A DNA stretch of 64,000 nucleotides from Paenibacillus sp. LS1 (GTDB lineage: Bacteria > Bacillota > Bacilli > Paenibacillales > Paenibacillaceae): positions 62,001 through 126,000 of the forward strand of contig NZ_JAPDOE010000001.1 of the NCBI RefSeq assembly GCF_026013365.1, written 5' to 3'. A program made the translations under genes and the position numbers. Shown here piece by piece: positions 35,026 through 44,975 of the stretch; within the stretch, counting starts at the first letter, position 1, and every line of letters begins with the position of its first letter. Under the pieces are notes generated by a model that saw only the letters and a list, made by a program, of their open reading frames with translations, was not told the origin of the DNA and searched no databases.

Positions 35026-35061
35026 TCCATATGTAAATCCGTTCTCAATGAAGGACCAAAG

Positions 35062-35113
35062 AAAGATGCTCGGAGCCTTATTTCAAAGGTTATCGGGTAT
35101 CTTCTTTTTATGA
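35062..35113 (+). terminator. Terminator after helD
   Basis: AAAGATGCTCG and CGGGTATCTT arms with an inner CCTT/AAGG stem, then CTTTTT. Confidence 0.65.
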
Positions 35114-35137
35114 AGACATGAATCATAAAAGTTATTC

Positions 35138-35177
35138 TTTACTGATCGTTCTTAATGTGATAGATTGTTATTGGGAG
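35138..35177 (+). promoter_or_regulatory. Promoter block B, near copy of block A
   Basis: TTTACT, 17-bp spacer with GATCGTTC, TAGATT, then TTGGGAG; 35 of 40 bases match 26137-26176. It drives the SDR gene at 35247. Confidence 0.6.
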
Positions 35178-35202
35178 TTATGAGAATGATCATTCCCATA
35201 AC
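35177..35202. promoter_or_regulatory. 26-bp palindrome in the SDR leader
   Basis: Arms GTTATG-A-GAATGA and TCATTC-C-CATAAC are complementary except for one pair. A second palindrome GAATGCATTC lies at 35213-35222. The shared half-site GAATG suggests a second regulator. Confidence 0.5.
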
Positions 35203-35246
35203 AGCTCGAAAATGAATGCATTCTCAATGAGAGGGAGTAATAATAA

Positions 35247-35951
35247 ATGAATATTTCCAAACAAGTTGCTATTGTAAGTGGGGCTAATCGAGGGTTGGGC
35301 AAGGAACTTGCTCTTGAATTGCTTGCGCGGGGAACCAAAGTTTACGCTGGCGCACGGAACCCTGAATCCATTGATCTGCCGGGGGCTATTCCACTGCAAC
35401 TCGATATTACGGATCCACAATCTGTCATGGCTGCTGCTGAGGTAGCTAGTGATGTAACCCTTCTAATCAATAATGCTGGTTCCGCTACGGGTGCTTCTCT
35501 GCTCACAGGTGAGCTGAACGATATTCACTTGGAGTTCAATACACATGTATTCGGTACGCTTTCAATGATTCGTGCGTTTGCACCGGTGATTGAGAAGAAT
35601 GGAGGAGGTTCGATACTGAATATCCTGTCTGCTTTATCCTGGCTCAGTCTTGGTAACTCAGGTGCATATTCAGCTGCAAAATCCGCTCAGTGGGGAATTA
35701 CAAATGCATTACGTCTGGAATTAGCCCCTAAGAAGGTTAGCGTTGCCGGATTGCACGTGGCGTTCATGGATACGGATATGACGGCAGGTATCGACGCACC
35801 GAAAACGAGCCCAACGGATATTGCCAAAATTGCAATAGATTCAATCGAAGCGGATCTCTACGAGATTATTGCTGATGATACCAGTCGGAATGTACAACAG
35901 GGTCTTGCTGGTGGTGTTGCTGCCCTTTACCCGCAATTGTTTCAAAAATAG
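35247..35951 (+). CDS. Short-chain dehydrogenase/reductase
   Basis: This 234-residue classical SDR has cofactor motif SGANRGLGKE, structural LLINNAGSA and active-site Ser with YSAAKSAQWG. It is an NAD(P)H-dependent oxidoreductase of unknown substrate. GAGAGGGAG precedes the ATG. The promoter matches that of the TetR gene at 26186, 9 kb away, so the two may share a regulator. Confidence 0.87.
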   Translation: MNISKQVAIVSGANRGLGKELALELLARGTKVYAGARNPESIDLPGAIPLQLDITDPQSVMAAAEVASDVTLLINNAGSATGASLLTGELNDIHLEFNTHVFGTLSMIRAFAPVIEKNGGGSILNILSALSWLSLGNSGAYSAAKSAQWGITNALRLELAPKKVSVAGLHVAFMDTDMTAGIDAPKTSPTDIAKIAIDSIEADLYEIIADDTSRNVQQGLAGGVAALYPQLFQK

Positions 35952-35984
35952 AGAGGTCTAGATGCATTTTCTCTTTATAAATAA

Positions 35985-36016
35985 AGCAACCCCCACCAGA
36001 TATGGTGGGGGTTGAG
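35985..36016 (-). terminator. Terminator of the sugar ABC operon
   Basis: CAACCCCCACC pairs with GGTGGGGGTTG around AGATA or TATCT; on the minus strand CTTTATTT follows. Confidence 0.75.
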
Positions 36017-36068
36017 TACGTCATGAATACTCCCATTCTATGCCTTGAGAACCGCGAGAATATGAGGT

Positions 36069-36899
36069 TTAGCCTTTAACTGCACCGGCAGTGAGGCCGC
36101 TGACAATATATTTTTGCCCGAACAGATAGAGGATGAATACAGGCAGTGAAGTGAGCACGAGATTGGCGAAAATCAGGTTCCAGTCCCGGCTGTATTTGCC
36201 GTAAAAATTGTAGATTGATAGTGGCATCGTCCATGTGGAGCTGTCGGTCAGGAAGTACACCGGAATCGTAATGTCATTCCAGACGGACATGAACACCATG
36301 ATCGCTACCGTTGCGTTAACGGGCAGGATGAGCGGTGTGACGATGCGAAAGAATACGCCGAACACACTTGCTCCTTCCAGAAATGCTACTTCGTCCAGCG
36401 CTCGTGGAATGGTTTTGATGAATCCACTATATAAGAATACACTGAAAGCCGTGTTTAATGCGGCATAGATTAGAATAACGCTGGTGATGCTGCCGTAGAA
36501 TCCTAATCCCTGCACGACCCGTATAGTCGTAATAATCGACATCGGCGCAATCAGTCCCATGAAGAAATACATGTAGATCGTGCCGGATAGTTTGGTTTCC
36601 CGACGTGCCAGAATGAATGCCGCTGCCGAAGAGGCAACGATATTAATGATGGATGATACTCCAGTAATCAAAATGCTGTTGAAGAACGCTCGCGACAGAC
36701 CACCTTCTTGGAAGACACGAACATAGTTCGAGAACTGCCATGTCTCGGGGAAACTCAGGGAGAAGCTGAGCACTTCGGCGCTGGTTTTGAATGAACCAAA
36801 GATCAGAATGACAAGCGGCAACAGAACGATAAGGGAGGCTAGAATCAGGAAACCTTCCACGATATAGTTGCGGATGGCGAGTTTGCGTGTATAGCCCAT
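36069..36899 (-). CDS. Carbohydrate ABC transporter permease (MalG type)
   Basis: This 276-residue inner permease subunit has six membrane helices and the EAA loop EVAFLEGASVFGVFFRIVTPLILP that contacts the ATPase. Together with the MalF-type subunit it imports a sugar or oligosaccharide. It starts 1 bp after the stop of the MalF-type gene, after GGAGG. No ATPase is in the operon; such transporters in Bacillales use a shared MsmX-type ATPase. Confidence 0.9.
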   Translation of the reverse strand: MGYTRKLAIRNYIVEGFLILASLIVLLPLVILIFGSFKTSAEVLSFSLSFPETWQFSNYVRVFQEGGLSRAFFNSILITGVSSIINIVASSAAAFILARRETKLSGTIYMYFFMGLIAPMSIITTIRVVQGLGFYGSITSVILIYAALNTAFSVFLYSGFIKTIPRALDEVAFLEGASVFGVFFRIVTPLILPVNATVAIMVFMSVWNDITIPVYFLTDSSTWTMPLSIYNFYGKYSRDWNLIFANLVLTSLPVFILYLFGQKYIVSGLTAGAVKG

Positions 36900-36900
36900 G

Positions 36901-37773
36901 TTATTCCGTAACCTCCTTACGCCGCATGAAGATCAATAGCGGTATAGCAATTATTGTAACGACCACGAACAGAAGTGTGTTGACCGCGGTTCCGAGTCCC
37001 CAGTTGCCTTCGCCGAAAGATCGCAGAATGATCGTACCCACGACCTGGGAAGCGTTACCTGGGCCACCACCGGTCATGACATATACTTCGGAGAATACTT
37101 TAAGTCCACCGATCAATGTCAGCATCAGGTTAATGTTAATCGCGGGCAGCAAGAGTGGCAGTGTGATCTTGAAAAAACTTCTCCACGAGCTTGCGCCATC
37201 AATCTTGGCTGCTTCGTAATATTCTTGAGAAATGGACTGCAGACCAGCCAGATAGATGGCCATCTGGAACCCGGCGCTCTGCCAGATCGAGACGATGGCA
37301 ATTGTCCAGATGACAATGGATGGGTTGGTCAGCCAAGCTTGGCTTAACGAATGTAACCCGACTGACTCCAACAAATTGTTAATCGTACCTTCGGTACGCA
37401 ACATGGGTGTGAACAGAATGCTGATCACAAGAATGCTGAGTATGGAAGGGGAGTAGAAGATCGCGCGCAGCAGGTTCTTTGTTCTTAATCGCATGTTAAG
37501 GCCTACGGCCAGCAATAGGCCGATGACATTCTTGCCCACGACGGTAACAATCGCAAATATCACAGTGTTTTTCAGCGCCAGAATGAGCGTTTTGTCCGAG
37601 AAAATTTTCTCGAAATTATCCCACCCGATGAACTTCAGCTCCAGTCGATCCAGCCGCCAATCCGTGAATGAGTAATAGAAAGCGGCGAGAGCAGGTACGA
37701 CGAAAAAGATGGAGTATATAATCAGTGCGGGAAATATCATGTAATACGAATACAAATTTTTAGTCCTTTTCAT
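36901..37773 (-). CDS. Carbohydrate ABC transporter permease (MalF type)
   Basis: This 290-residue permease with six helices has the EAA-like loop YYEAAKIDGASSWRSFFKITLPLL and the N-terminal YYMIFPALIIYSIFFVVPALAAFYYSF typical of UgpA/LacF-type subunits (each motif quoted in part). GGAG lies eight bases before the ATG. It lies between the binding protein and the MalG-type gene. Confidence 0.9.
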   Translation of the reverse strand: MKRTKNLYSYYMIFPALIIYSIFFVVPALAAFYYSFTDWRLDRLELKFIGWDNFEKIFSDKTLILALKNTVIFAIVTVVGKNVIGLLLAVGLNMRLRTKNLLRAIFYSPSILSILVISILFTPMLRTEGTINNLLESVGLHSLSQAWLTNPSIVIWTIAIVSIWQSAGFQMAIYLAGLQSISQEYYEAAKIDGASSWRSFFKITLPLLLPAININLMLTLIGGLKVFSEVYVMTGGGPGNASQVVGTIILRSFGEGNWGLGTAVNTLLFVVVTIIAIPLLIFMRRKEVTE

Positions 37774-37841
37774 GTCTCACACTCCGTTATAGCTAGGCAG
37801 CATAACGATCGTCCATGTTATGCTGCCTTATATTTCACTCT

Positions 37842-39155
37842 TTAGAAACCAGCTACACCTTTATCCTGCATCAACTGACTGAACTTCTCATCCCAGGATT
37901 TAAGTACTTCTTCCGGTGACAAACCACCTGCAAATTGATCTTGTAACAACCGGTACAGTTCGTTACGATCAACCTGCATGTATGCATCCGTTGTTAGCAC
38001 GGTTTTCTTCGGCGTAATATAATTGTCAACAATATCCTGCTTGTAGGCCGGTAACTCCGGCGTTGTAACGTCACTGAAATTGGATACGTAAGCTTTGGCA
38101 TCCACGATCTGTTGTGCAACTTCCTTGGAAGCGATGTAGTCCAAGAACTGTTTGGCTTCTTCCAAGTGTTTGGACTTCTTCGGTATGAACAGTTGTCCGC
38201 CGAGTGGACTTGCACCGAGACTGGCATTGTCCGACGATGGAATCGGGAATACGCCCAGTTCCATGCTTGGATCTTGCTCGGCCACACCTTCGATTAACCA
38301 ATCGCCCATAAACATCATGGCAACTTCCTTGTTCAAGAATTTACCTACAGCCATGTCATAGCTGTCGCTGAGCACATCCGAGTTGGTGTACCCCTTGGTA
38401 TACACTTCATATTGTTGTTCCAAGAATGTTTTGAATTCCGGAATATCCGACCATTTTTTCTTGTTGCTGTTCAAGTCATCAAAAAATGTGGGATCATTTT
38501 TGGCTACAAAATCGGCAAAAGCTGCAGCAGGCCAGATGTTGGCAGCCCAGGCATCTTTGTAAGGCATGAATACAGGCGTAATGCCACTCGCTTTAATTTT
38601 TTCACAAATTGCCAAGAATTCTTCGTAGTTGGTTGGAATCGACAACCCGAGTTCTTCAAAGATTTGTTTGTTGTAAACGACCCCTTGCATTCCGGTATCC
38701 TGGCTGACATGGAAACTGTAGAGGTGTCCACCAGAAGAGAGGACGTCTTTGTTCACAATTCTGCTCGCCCAAGGCTCGTTATCCAGAATCTCGAAGTTAC
38801 GTTCAAGGTTCAGGTCCGTGACTGCGCTCGCCAGATTGTACTGAATAATGTCAGGTGTTTCATCTACAGCCAGTTTGGTTTGCAGTACCGTCGTCGTTTG
38901 TTCCGCTGGAATCAACTGCAAATTGACGCGAATGTTCGTTTGTTTTTCGAATGCATCGAGAATGTCTTGCTGGATGAAGGCAGAGTCCTGAGAACTTTTA
39001 GAGATCGCCAGCTCCAGTGTGACTTTGCCACCCTTACTATCCCCGCCAGCAGCTGTACCGGAATCCGTACCTCCTGATCCACAAGCGGTTAACGAGATGG
39101 ATAATAAACTGGCCAGAATAATGGAAATCGCCTTTTTTCTTTTTATTGTTTTCAA
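37842..39155 (-). CDS. Sugar-binding lipoprotein of the ABC transporter
   Basis: This 437-residue extracellular solute-binding protein (family 1) has a lipobox ISLTACG at about residue 25, followed by a Gly/Ser linker and the binding domain (TNIRVNLQLIP, VDETPDIIQYN, AMMFMGDWLIEG). It starts with TTG after AGAGGGGG. A cre-like site lies 27 bp upstream. It is divergent from the kinase and response regulator that probably control it. No glycoside hydrolase is adjacent, so the substrate is unknown. Confidence 0.9.
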   Translation of the reverse strand: MKTIKRKKAISIILASLLSISLTACGSGGTDSGTAAGGDSKGGKVTLELAISKSSQDSAFIQQDILDAFEKQTNIRVNLQLIPAEQTTTVLQTKLAVDETPDIIQYNLASAVTDLNLERNFEILDNEPWASRIVNKDVLSSGGHLYSFHVSQDTGMQGVVYNKQIFEELGLSIPTNYEEFLAICEKIKASGITPVFMPYKDAWAANIWPAAAFADFVAKNDPTFFDDLNSNKKKWSDIPEFKTFLEQQYEVYTKGYTNSDVLSDSYDMAVGKFLNKEVAMMFMGDWLIEGVAEQDPSMELGVFPIPSSDNASLGASPLGGQLFIPKKSKHLEEAKQFLDYIASKEVAQQIVDAKAYVSNFSDVTTPELPAYKQDIVDNYITPKKTVLTTDAYMQVDRNELYRLLQDQFAGGLSPEEVLKSWDEKFSQLMQDKGVAGF

Positions 39156-39181
39156 TGCAAATCCCCCTCTAAAACGTGTAG

Positions 39182-39195
39182 TGAATCCGTTTACA
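39182..39195 (-). promoter_or_regulatory. Putative CcpA (cre) site before the sugar ABC operon
   Basis: On the minus strand TGTAAACGGATTCA differs from the cre consensus TGWAANCGNTNWCA at one position. It suggests catabolite repression. Confidence 0.6.
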
Positions 39196-39361
39196 AGTCC
39201 GATTATAGATTCTTTTCTCTCCCCGGTACATGTCTGTGCTTGAACGTTGATGTGTAAAATTCTGAACTTGAAATCGCTATCATTTCATGAAGTACCGTGA
39301 TAGAGTAGACATGAATGTAAGGGATTTCACATCATGTCGGAACAGGAGGGCACCTCTGAGA

Positions 39362-41125
39362 ATGGCGAAGCTCATACATAAAGCAACTCAATTCAGTTTG
39401 CAGACGAAGGTGTTTTTGACGTTTCTGGCTCTACTTTTGTTCGTACTGGGCTGTTTCATCGTGTATGTAAATGTCATCGTTGTCCGTCCGCTCAAACTGA
39501 AAACGGAGCAGGATACGCTCGTGACGGCTACGAAAGTAAGAGAGCAGGTGGACCTTTACGTAGAACAGCAGAACCAGATGTCGCAGCGAATATTGTCCAG
39601 CAAAGACATTTTTGCAGCCATGGACAAGAGCTCCTCAGCTCATAGTAATTATGAAAGACTGAAGCAGATTCGGATCATCAAAGACATCATGTTTCAGGCC
39701 ATCGGGCCGAGCATGAATATCATGGACATGTCCATTTATGACAAGCAAGGCGTTCTCCTGACGTCATATCTGGGTTCGGGCAATCCTCCGGCGATTTTGA
39801 ACACCATGATGAAGAGTAGCCAGATCGGACGGGATTGGACGGAAAGTGGTTTTGTTCTGTTGCGCCAAGCCGATACCATTTCCTTTGTTCGCACAATTAA
39901 TGATCAGAACGGCAAGGTGTATGGATACCTAAGTATTCAGATGGAACAGGCCTATATACAGAACCTAACGGAAGGCATAACAGCAGGAGATGTCTATATT
40001 TTGAATGAACAAGGGGAGCAGATGACAGGCTCGGAAGCAGGTGTGACATTTGCCAATTGGACAAAGCCTGCATCAGACGAGGGACTGGATGTCGACAAAG
40101 ACGACAATTATATCACGCATTCCACATCACCCAGTACAGGTTGGATCACGTATATCATAACACCCAAAAAATCCGTACTGGGCTCTATCCATTCAGTTCA
40201 GACGATGTCCATTCTGCTGATTACGGCACTGATGCTGGTTTCATTTGTGTATATATTCTTGTCGACACGTAACCTGCTGCTGCCTATCCGCAAGCTCCGC
40301 AGTCAGATCTGGCGTATGAACTATAGCAATATGAATCTGAAAGTGGATGAAACGCCGAAAAATAATGATCTGTTATTGCTGAATGAAGCCTTTCAGGATC
40401 TGATGGAGCGGCTACAGCAATCCATTGACCGTGAAAAATCAGCACTTCATGAAGAAGTAAAGGCGCGTAATTCGGCGCTGCAAGCCCAGATCGCTCCTCA
40501 TTTTATTCATAATGTTCTATATCTGATCAGTATTGCTGCGCAAGAGGGGAAGACCAAAGTCGTATCAGATATGTGCAAGCACCTCTCGGACAGTCTGCGT
40601 TATATTGTCTCTTCACCATACGCACATGTGACCTTGGCTGAGGAGCTTCAACATACGAGGCATTATTTGTCCCTTGTACAACAAAAGTACGAAGAGGATC
40701 TGGAGTGGGACATCCGTGCGGACGAGTTGGCGAACGAAATCCGGTTGCCACGGTTGGTCATTCAGCCTTTTGTGGAAAACTGCATAGAACATGCCTTTGC
40801 CAACACCGCACCACCTTGGCGTATCCAGATTACCGTGAAGCAATATAACGGATTATGGGCATTGGAGATCAAGGATAACGGGGAAGGCTTTCGACCGGAT
40901 AAGATTCAGGAGATTTTAGCCAATATTCAGACATCGGGGACCGGAATGAACCAGACTGCCGATCGTGCCACAGCCCTTGGTAACATGGGGATTATCAACA
41001 GTGTCAATCGACTCAAACTAATGTATAACAACCGGCTCTTTATTAATATATTTAACAATCATACAGAAGAAGAACATGGAGCAACGATTCAGATCATCGG
41101 CTCATTGACGAAGGATTTTTACTAG
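39362..41125 (+). CDS. Sensor histidine kinase, YesM type
   Basis: This kinase of about 587 residues has two membrane helices (about residues 15-38 and 280-300) around an extracellular sensor domain, then HAMP, a His_kinase domain with IAPHFIHNVLYLIS (phosphorylated His) and an ATPase domain with FVENCIEHAFAN and GNMGIINSVNRL. It should sense the transported sugar or the loaded binding protein and signal to the response regulator 16 bp downstream. The ATG at 39362 is chosen; AGGAGGG lies 11 bases before it. An earlier ATG at 39287 lacks a good site. Confidence 0.88.
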   Translation: MAKLIHKATQFSLQTKVFLTFLALLLFVLGCFIVYVNVIVVRPLKLKTEQDTLVTATKVREQVDLYVEQQNQMSQRILSSKDIFAAMDKSSSAHSNYERLKQIRIIKDIMFQAIGPSMNIMDMSIYDKQGVLLTSYLGSGNPPAILNTMMKSSQIGRDWTESGFVLLRQADTISFVRTINDQNGKVYGYLSIQMEQAYIQNLTEGITAGDVYILNEQGEQMTGSEAGVTFANWTKPASDEGLDVDKDDNYITHSTSPSTGWITYIITPKKSVLGSIHSVQTMSILLITALMLVSFVYIFLSTRNLLLPIRKLRSQIWRMNYSNMNLKVDETPKNNDLLLLNEAFQDLMERLQQSIDREKSALHEEVKARNSALQAQIAPHFIHNVLYLISIAAQEGKTKVVSDMCKHLSDSLRYIVSSPYAHVTLAEELQHTRHYLSLVQQKYEEDLEWDIRADELANEIRLPRLVIQPFVENCIEHAFANTAPPWRIQITVKQYNGLWALEIKDNGEGFRPDKIQEILANIQTSGTGMNQTADRATALGNMGIINSVNRLKLMYNNRLFINIFNNHTEEEHGATIQIIGSLTKDFY

Positions 41126-41141
41126 CTAGGAGGTATAGGCG

Positions 41142-42668
41142 ATGTATAACGTTATGATCGTTGAGGATAGCAAACCGATATTACGTAATATTAAAATGCT
41201 CTTGGAGACGCTGAGCTTCCCGATTCGCGTAGCAGCTACGGCAACGAATGGGGAAGAAGCCTTGGCAGCGTTAAAACAGGAACCGATTGATCTGCTGTTG
41301 ACCGATATTCGAATGCCGAAAATGGATGGCTTATCCCTGATAGAGCAAGCCAAACTTGCCAACCCAGAGCTGAAGGTCATTCTGATTAGTGGTTATAGCG
41401 ATTTTGAATATACAAGAAAAGCATTAAACTTGAAAGTATTTGACTATTTGCTAAAACCTGTAGAGCGAGAGGCATTGGAAGAGGTTATGGGTCGGGTAAT
41501 TGAACAACTCGACCAACAGATGTCCAAGGACCTGCTGGATTTGCAGGAAATCATTCATCCCCAATGTGAGACTGCGCCGAAACAAGGAGAGCATTTTCCT
41601 CCTTTATTCAGCCAGATGATGATGATTATATACAAACAGCCCTTCACCGCAGGACATGAACGATGGGTACAGGTGGAGCTTGAGAGTATAATGCAGGATT
41701 TTTTTAGATTCCAATCTTGTCGTGTGTACACCAGTCAAACCCCGTATCAATTTGTCGCTTTCGTCAACAAGAGTGCACTTGACTTGTACTCTTCCGTACA
41801 TGAATGTCTTGAATCGTTGCGACGGCATCTGATGGCGCATGACATTGATGCCTTAATCGGAGGACAACTGCTGTTCGCAGAGTCTGGTAATCTTCCTGAA
41901 CACTATCACCGCATGTCGTCCATAGTGTCTGAGCAGCAACGGTTGAAACAAGGATTAGCGCTGGATACCGGGAATCCGGTGTCGATGGCCAGATCTGAGA
42001 CAGGCTGCCTGGATTCGGTGTTGGAAGCTGCTTTTGTACAGATGATACAGGCTCGTCAGAAAGAACGATTTACGCTCAAGCTATCCGAATTGCTGAATCG
42101 ATGGGCGGAGGAGAATGTACATATCACCGAGGTGGAGCGGTTTATCGGATTGATTGTAGACACGTTCGCTCATCTGTACGAGGAACAAGGGTCTGGCATG
42201 AGATTGGGTCTGGAGCTTCGGGCAAGACAATTCGCTGAGGCACATTCCTACGCTGATTTTTGCCGGGAACTGACGGAATGGACGGGACAGTGCTTCGATA
42301 TGCTGCAATCCCACGTTCGAAAAAGCAAGGCGATCCTGTTCGAGCAGATTGACGATTACGTAAAACTGAATAAATACTCTCCATTGTCGATCAACGACAT
42401 TGCCATGAAATTTCACGTTAGCCCGTCGTATGTCAGCAGAGTAATCAAGAATGCAACGCAAATTACGTTTGTTCAGTATTACACCCAGCTTCGCATTCAG
42501 GAAGCCTGCAGATTGATGGAATGCCAACCGGACATGAAGTTCAAGGAAGTATCCGATCTGCTGTCGTTCAGTGATCAGCACTATTTCTCGAAGGTGTTCA
42601 AGGAATATACGGGGCTAAGTCCTACCGAATATAAACAACAGCTGTCTGGTAGTAAGACCCAATCATAG
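41142..42668 (+). CDS. Response regulator with AraC output domain, YesN type
   Basis: This 508-residue regulator has an N-terminal receiver with the phospho-acceptor in LLLTDIRMPKMDG (about Asp54) and Lys in YLLKPVE, a middle linker domain, and a C-terminal AraC helix-turn-helix pair (INDIAMKFHVSPSYVSRVIK, FSDQHYFSKVFKEYTGLSP). TAGGAGG precedes the ATG. It is paired with the YesM-type kinase and likely activates the divergent sugar ABC operon. Confidence 0.9.
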   Translation: MYNVMIVEDSKPILRNIKMLLETLSFPIRVAATATNGEEALAALKQEPIDLLLTDIRMPKMDGLSLIEQAKLANPELKVILISGYSDFEYTRKALNLKVFDYLLKPVEREALEEVMGRVIEQLDQQMSKDLLDLQEIIHPQCETAPKQGEHFPPLFSQMMMIIYKQPFTAGHERWVQVELESIMQDFFRFQSCRVYTSQTPYQFVAFVNKSALDLYSSVHECLESLRRHLMAHDIDALIGGQLLFAESGNLPEHYHRMSSIVSEQQRLKQGLALDTGNPVSMARSETGCLDSVLEAAFVQMIQARQKERFTLKLSELLNRWAEENVHITEVERFIGLIVDTFAHLYEEQGSGMRLGLELRARQFAEAHSYADFCRELTEWTGQCFDMLQSHVRKSKAILFEQIDDYVKLNKYSPLSINDIAMKFHVSPSYVSRVIKNATQITFVQYYTQLRIQEACRLMECQPDMKFKEVSDLLSFSDQHYFSKVFKEYTGLSPTEYKQQLSGSKTQS

Positions 42669-42692
42669 CTAACAAACCCTTTTTATCTATGG

Positions 42693-42795
42693 TATAATAC
42701 AAAACAAATACGGCTTGTTACTGAATTCATTCAGGCAATACCTATGTATATACATGCTCAACGTTTCTTTGAGTGTGTGTATACATGGGTTTTTT
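42693..42795 (+). promoter_or_regulatory. Structured leader with terminator hairpin before chemoreceptor gene
   Basis: A perfect -10-like TATAAT lies at 42693-42698. A CTGAAT-TC-ATTCAG hairpin follows at 42721-42734. Then comes a 21-bp stem (42741-42761 with 42769-42789, four or five G-U pairs, 7-nt loop) and T6 at 42790-42795. It either ends the kinase/regulator transcript or attenuates the chemoreceptor transcript. Confidence 0.6.
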
Positions 42796-42848
42796 GCGTT
42801 TACTTGCTGATTGATTCTACTAAAATGAATAAAGAGAGGGCGATTCAT

Positions 42849-44894
42849 TTGAAAAAGGCAAAGAAAGAAAGTTCATTTTTGAAGAAAGGAGGAACCGTTT
42901 TACGTTTAATGAGCACCAGACTAATTGCAGCTTTCCTTATGGTACTCATCATCCCAACTGCACTTATCGGATATTTTTCATATGATAGTGCCAAAAATCA
43001 AGTGCAACAAAAAATGACAGATCCCATCAATACCATTTTAACCATGACAGGGCAGCACATTAACAATCTGGTGGGGGAAAAAGCATCATTATTGAATTAT
43101 ATCGACAGCATGTATGGAAACACCCCCAGCCAGCCCAACAACGAAGTGGTACAAGTAGGAATCGACCAATTATCTGATACATATCCTGATATTTTGGCCA
43201 TAACCGTGGGCAACGACCAAGGTGGTGTTATATCATCTCCAGCAATAGCGGATGCAACATACGATCCACGCAGCACAGAATGGTATGCCAATGGTGAAAG
43301 TAACAATGGATCACTCTATTTTTCGAGTATTATGAAAGATCCGGAATCCGGGAAGATTTATGTAGAGATTTCAAAAGCTCTGTCAAATGAACAAGGTGTA
43401 GCAAGTATTAAACTTGATCTGGAGCGATTAGCAAATGAAATATCGAATGTGGATGTAGGAGGCAATGGAAGTCTGATTGTGGTTGACTCTAATCGAACCA
43501 TCGCGGCTTGGTCCGGTGCCATTGTAAAAGGTGGGGGAGGAGAGCTCGGCGGAGCACTCATCGAGGGAATTCCAGTCCATCCGAATACGGCTTCGAGTTC
43601 CGATGAACCGATGACATTCTTCCAATTTGTTAGAACGGATCTGGCGTATGATCTGGAGGTATATAACGGCGTTAATGCGTTGACTGGTTGGAATGTGATT
43701 GCTTTGATGGGCCATGAAGACTTTATCGCCGCAGCGAAACCTATTATGGTATCGAGTCTAACCGTCATTGCTATATCTGTATTGATTGCAGCAGTAATTA
43801 TTTTCTTCATTTTGCGATCTTTTATCGTACCTATGCAAAAACTGAGAAAGGCAACTCGCAGTGTAAGCGAAGGGAATCTGTCTGAACGAGTGAATCTTAA
43901 AACCGAAAACGAATTTGGTATATTGGCAAATGATTTTGACCAAATGACCAGTTCTCTTCAATCGGTAGTTGCTGAACTTCATCAGACATCATCGTTGTTA
44001 AGCCACTCTTCCCAAATGATTCAGGAGAGTACTGAACAAACGACCCAATCGGTTCAACATGTAGCTGAAACCATGCAACAGACTGCCGAATCAGCTATTG
44101 TTGGGGCGGAAAATTCGGAACAGACAGCGAATGCAGTCGAAGAGATGGCCAGAGGTATCAGTACAATCGCAGAATCTGCGAGTGCGATTGTGGATTCGGC
44201 TGAAGAGACGGAGCGCGCTGTCACTAACGGTGGAAAAACGATAAACCAGGTCGGAGCACAAATGGAACATATTCTCGTAGCTGTTGAAGAAACCTCGGCA
44301 TTGATTAACGAACTGTCCAGTCTATCGGCTGAAGCCAATCGAATGAATAAAGCGATTGCGGATATCTCTCGGCAAACCAATCTTCTGTCACTGAATGCTT
44401 CTATTGAAGCATCAAGAGCAGGAGAACACGGAAAAGGTTTTGCTGTCGTTGCAGGTGAGGTGCGTACGTTATCTATGCAATCCAAACAAAGTGCGGATGA
44501 GATTGGCGCTACCATTGGCAAAATGCTCGATCTGATTGCGAAATCCACATCTCTCATGAATGATAAAGTTCGCAATCAAGTTGGTGAGGGAATGCGGATC
44601 AGCCAAGAAGCTTCTGCGACCATATCCAACATTGAACAATATACAACGCATATCGTGGATCAAATTCAGGATATTTCCGCTGTCTCAGAACAGTTGTCAG
44701 CCAGTACGGAAGAAGTCTCGGCTACCGTTGCCGCGATGAGTCATATCTCTAAAGTGTCAGCTGACAGTGCTCAGACGACTTCAGCAGCAGCCCAAGAGCA
44801 AATGGCGGCGATGGAGGAGATATCGGCATCATCTGCACAGTTATCCAAAACAGCTGAGAACATGCAAGAATTGGTTCGCCGGTTTAAGCTTTAG
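42849..44894 (+). CDS. Methyl-accepting chemotaxis protein with dCache sensor
   Basis: This chemoreceptor of about 681 residues has a first helix at about 22-45, an extracellular dCache-type sensor ([14 protein letters not shown] with the Arg-x-x-x-Trp-Tyr pattern, then [10 protein letters not shown]), a second helix at about 300-320, HAMP, and a long signalling hairpin with [20 protein letters not shown] at the tip. It signals to CheA. GAGAGGG selects the TTG at 42849; the ATG at 42744 is inside a terminator hairpin. The ligand may be a small amino or organic acid. Confidence 0.9.
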   Translation: MKKAKKESSFLKKGGTVLRLMSTRLIAAFLMVLIIPTALIGYFSYDSAKNQVQQKMTDPINTILTMTGQHINNLVGEKASLLNYIDSMYGNTPSQPNNEVVQVGIDQLSDTYPDILAITVGNDQGGVISSPAIADATYDPRSTEWYANGESNNGSLYFSSIMKDPESGKIYVEISKALSNEQGVASIKLDLERLANEISNVDVGGNGSLIVVDSNRTIAAWSGAIVKGGGGELGGALIEGIPVHPNTASSSDEPMTFFQFVRTDLAYDLEVYNGVNALTGWNVIALMGHEDFIAAAKPIMVSSLTVIAISVLIAAVIIFFILRSFIVPMQKLRKATRSVSEGNLSERVNLKTENEFGILANDFDQMTSSLQSVVAELHQTSSLLSHSSQMIQESTEQTTQSVQHVAETMQQTAESAIVGAENSEQTANAVEEMARGISTIAESASAIVDSAEETERAVTNGGKTINQVGAQMEHILVAVEETSALINELSSLSAEANRMNKAIADISRQTNLLSLNASIEASRAGEHGKGFAVVAGEVRTLSMQSKQSADEIGATIGKMLDLIAKSTSLMNDKVRNQVGEGMRISQEASATISNIEQYTTHIVDQIQDISAVSEQLSASTEEVSATVAAMSHISKVSADSAQTTSAAAQEQMAAMEEISASSAQLSKTAENMQELVRRFKL

Positions 44895-44934
44895 AGTAGA
44901 TGTATGTAAGTGTGTAAGGAAAAGTGAATAGCCA

Positions 44935-44962
44935 AGGCGCTCCATTTGGGGAGCGTCTTTTT
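44935..44962. terminator. Terminator after the chemoreceptor gene
   Basis: GGCGCTCC pairs with GGGAGCGTC around ATTTG, then T5. Confidence 0.8.
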
Positions 44963-44975
44963 GCGCTTAGAGAGA

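Noticed and set aside
35181..35195. Fur-like box TGAGAAT-G-ATCATTC in the SDR leader
   Set aside because: Four of 14 positions mismatch, and the sequence is better explained as the centre of an even-centred 26-bp palindrome.
42744..42848. ATG start of the chemoreceptor at 42744
   Set aside because: This ATG is inside the 21-bp terminator stem and has no ribosome binding site; GAGAGGG supports the TTG at 42849.
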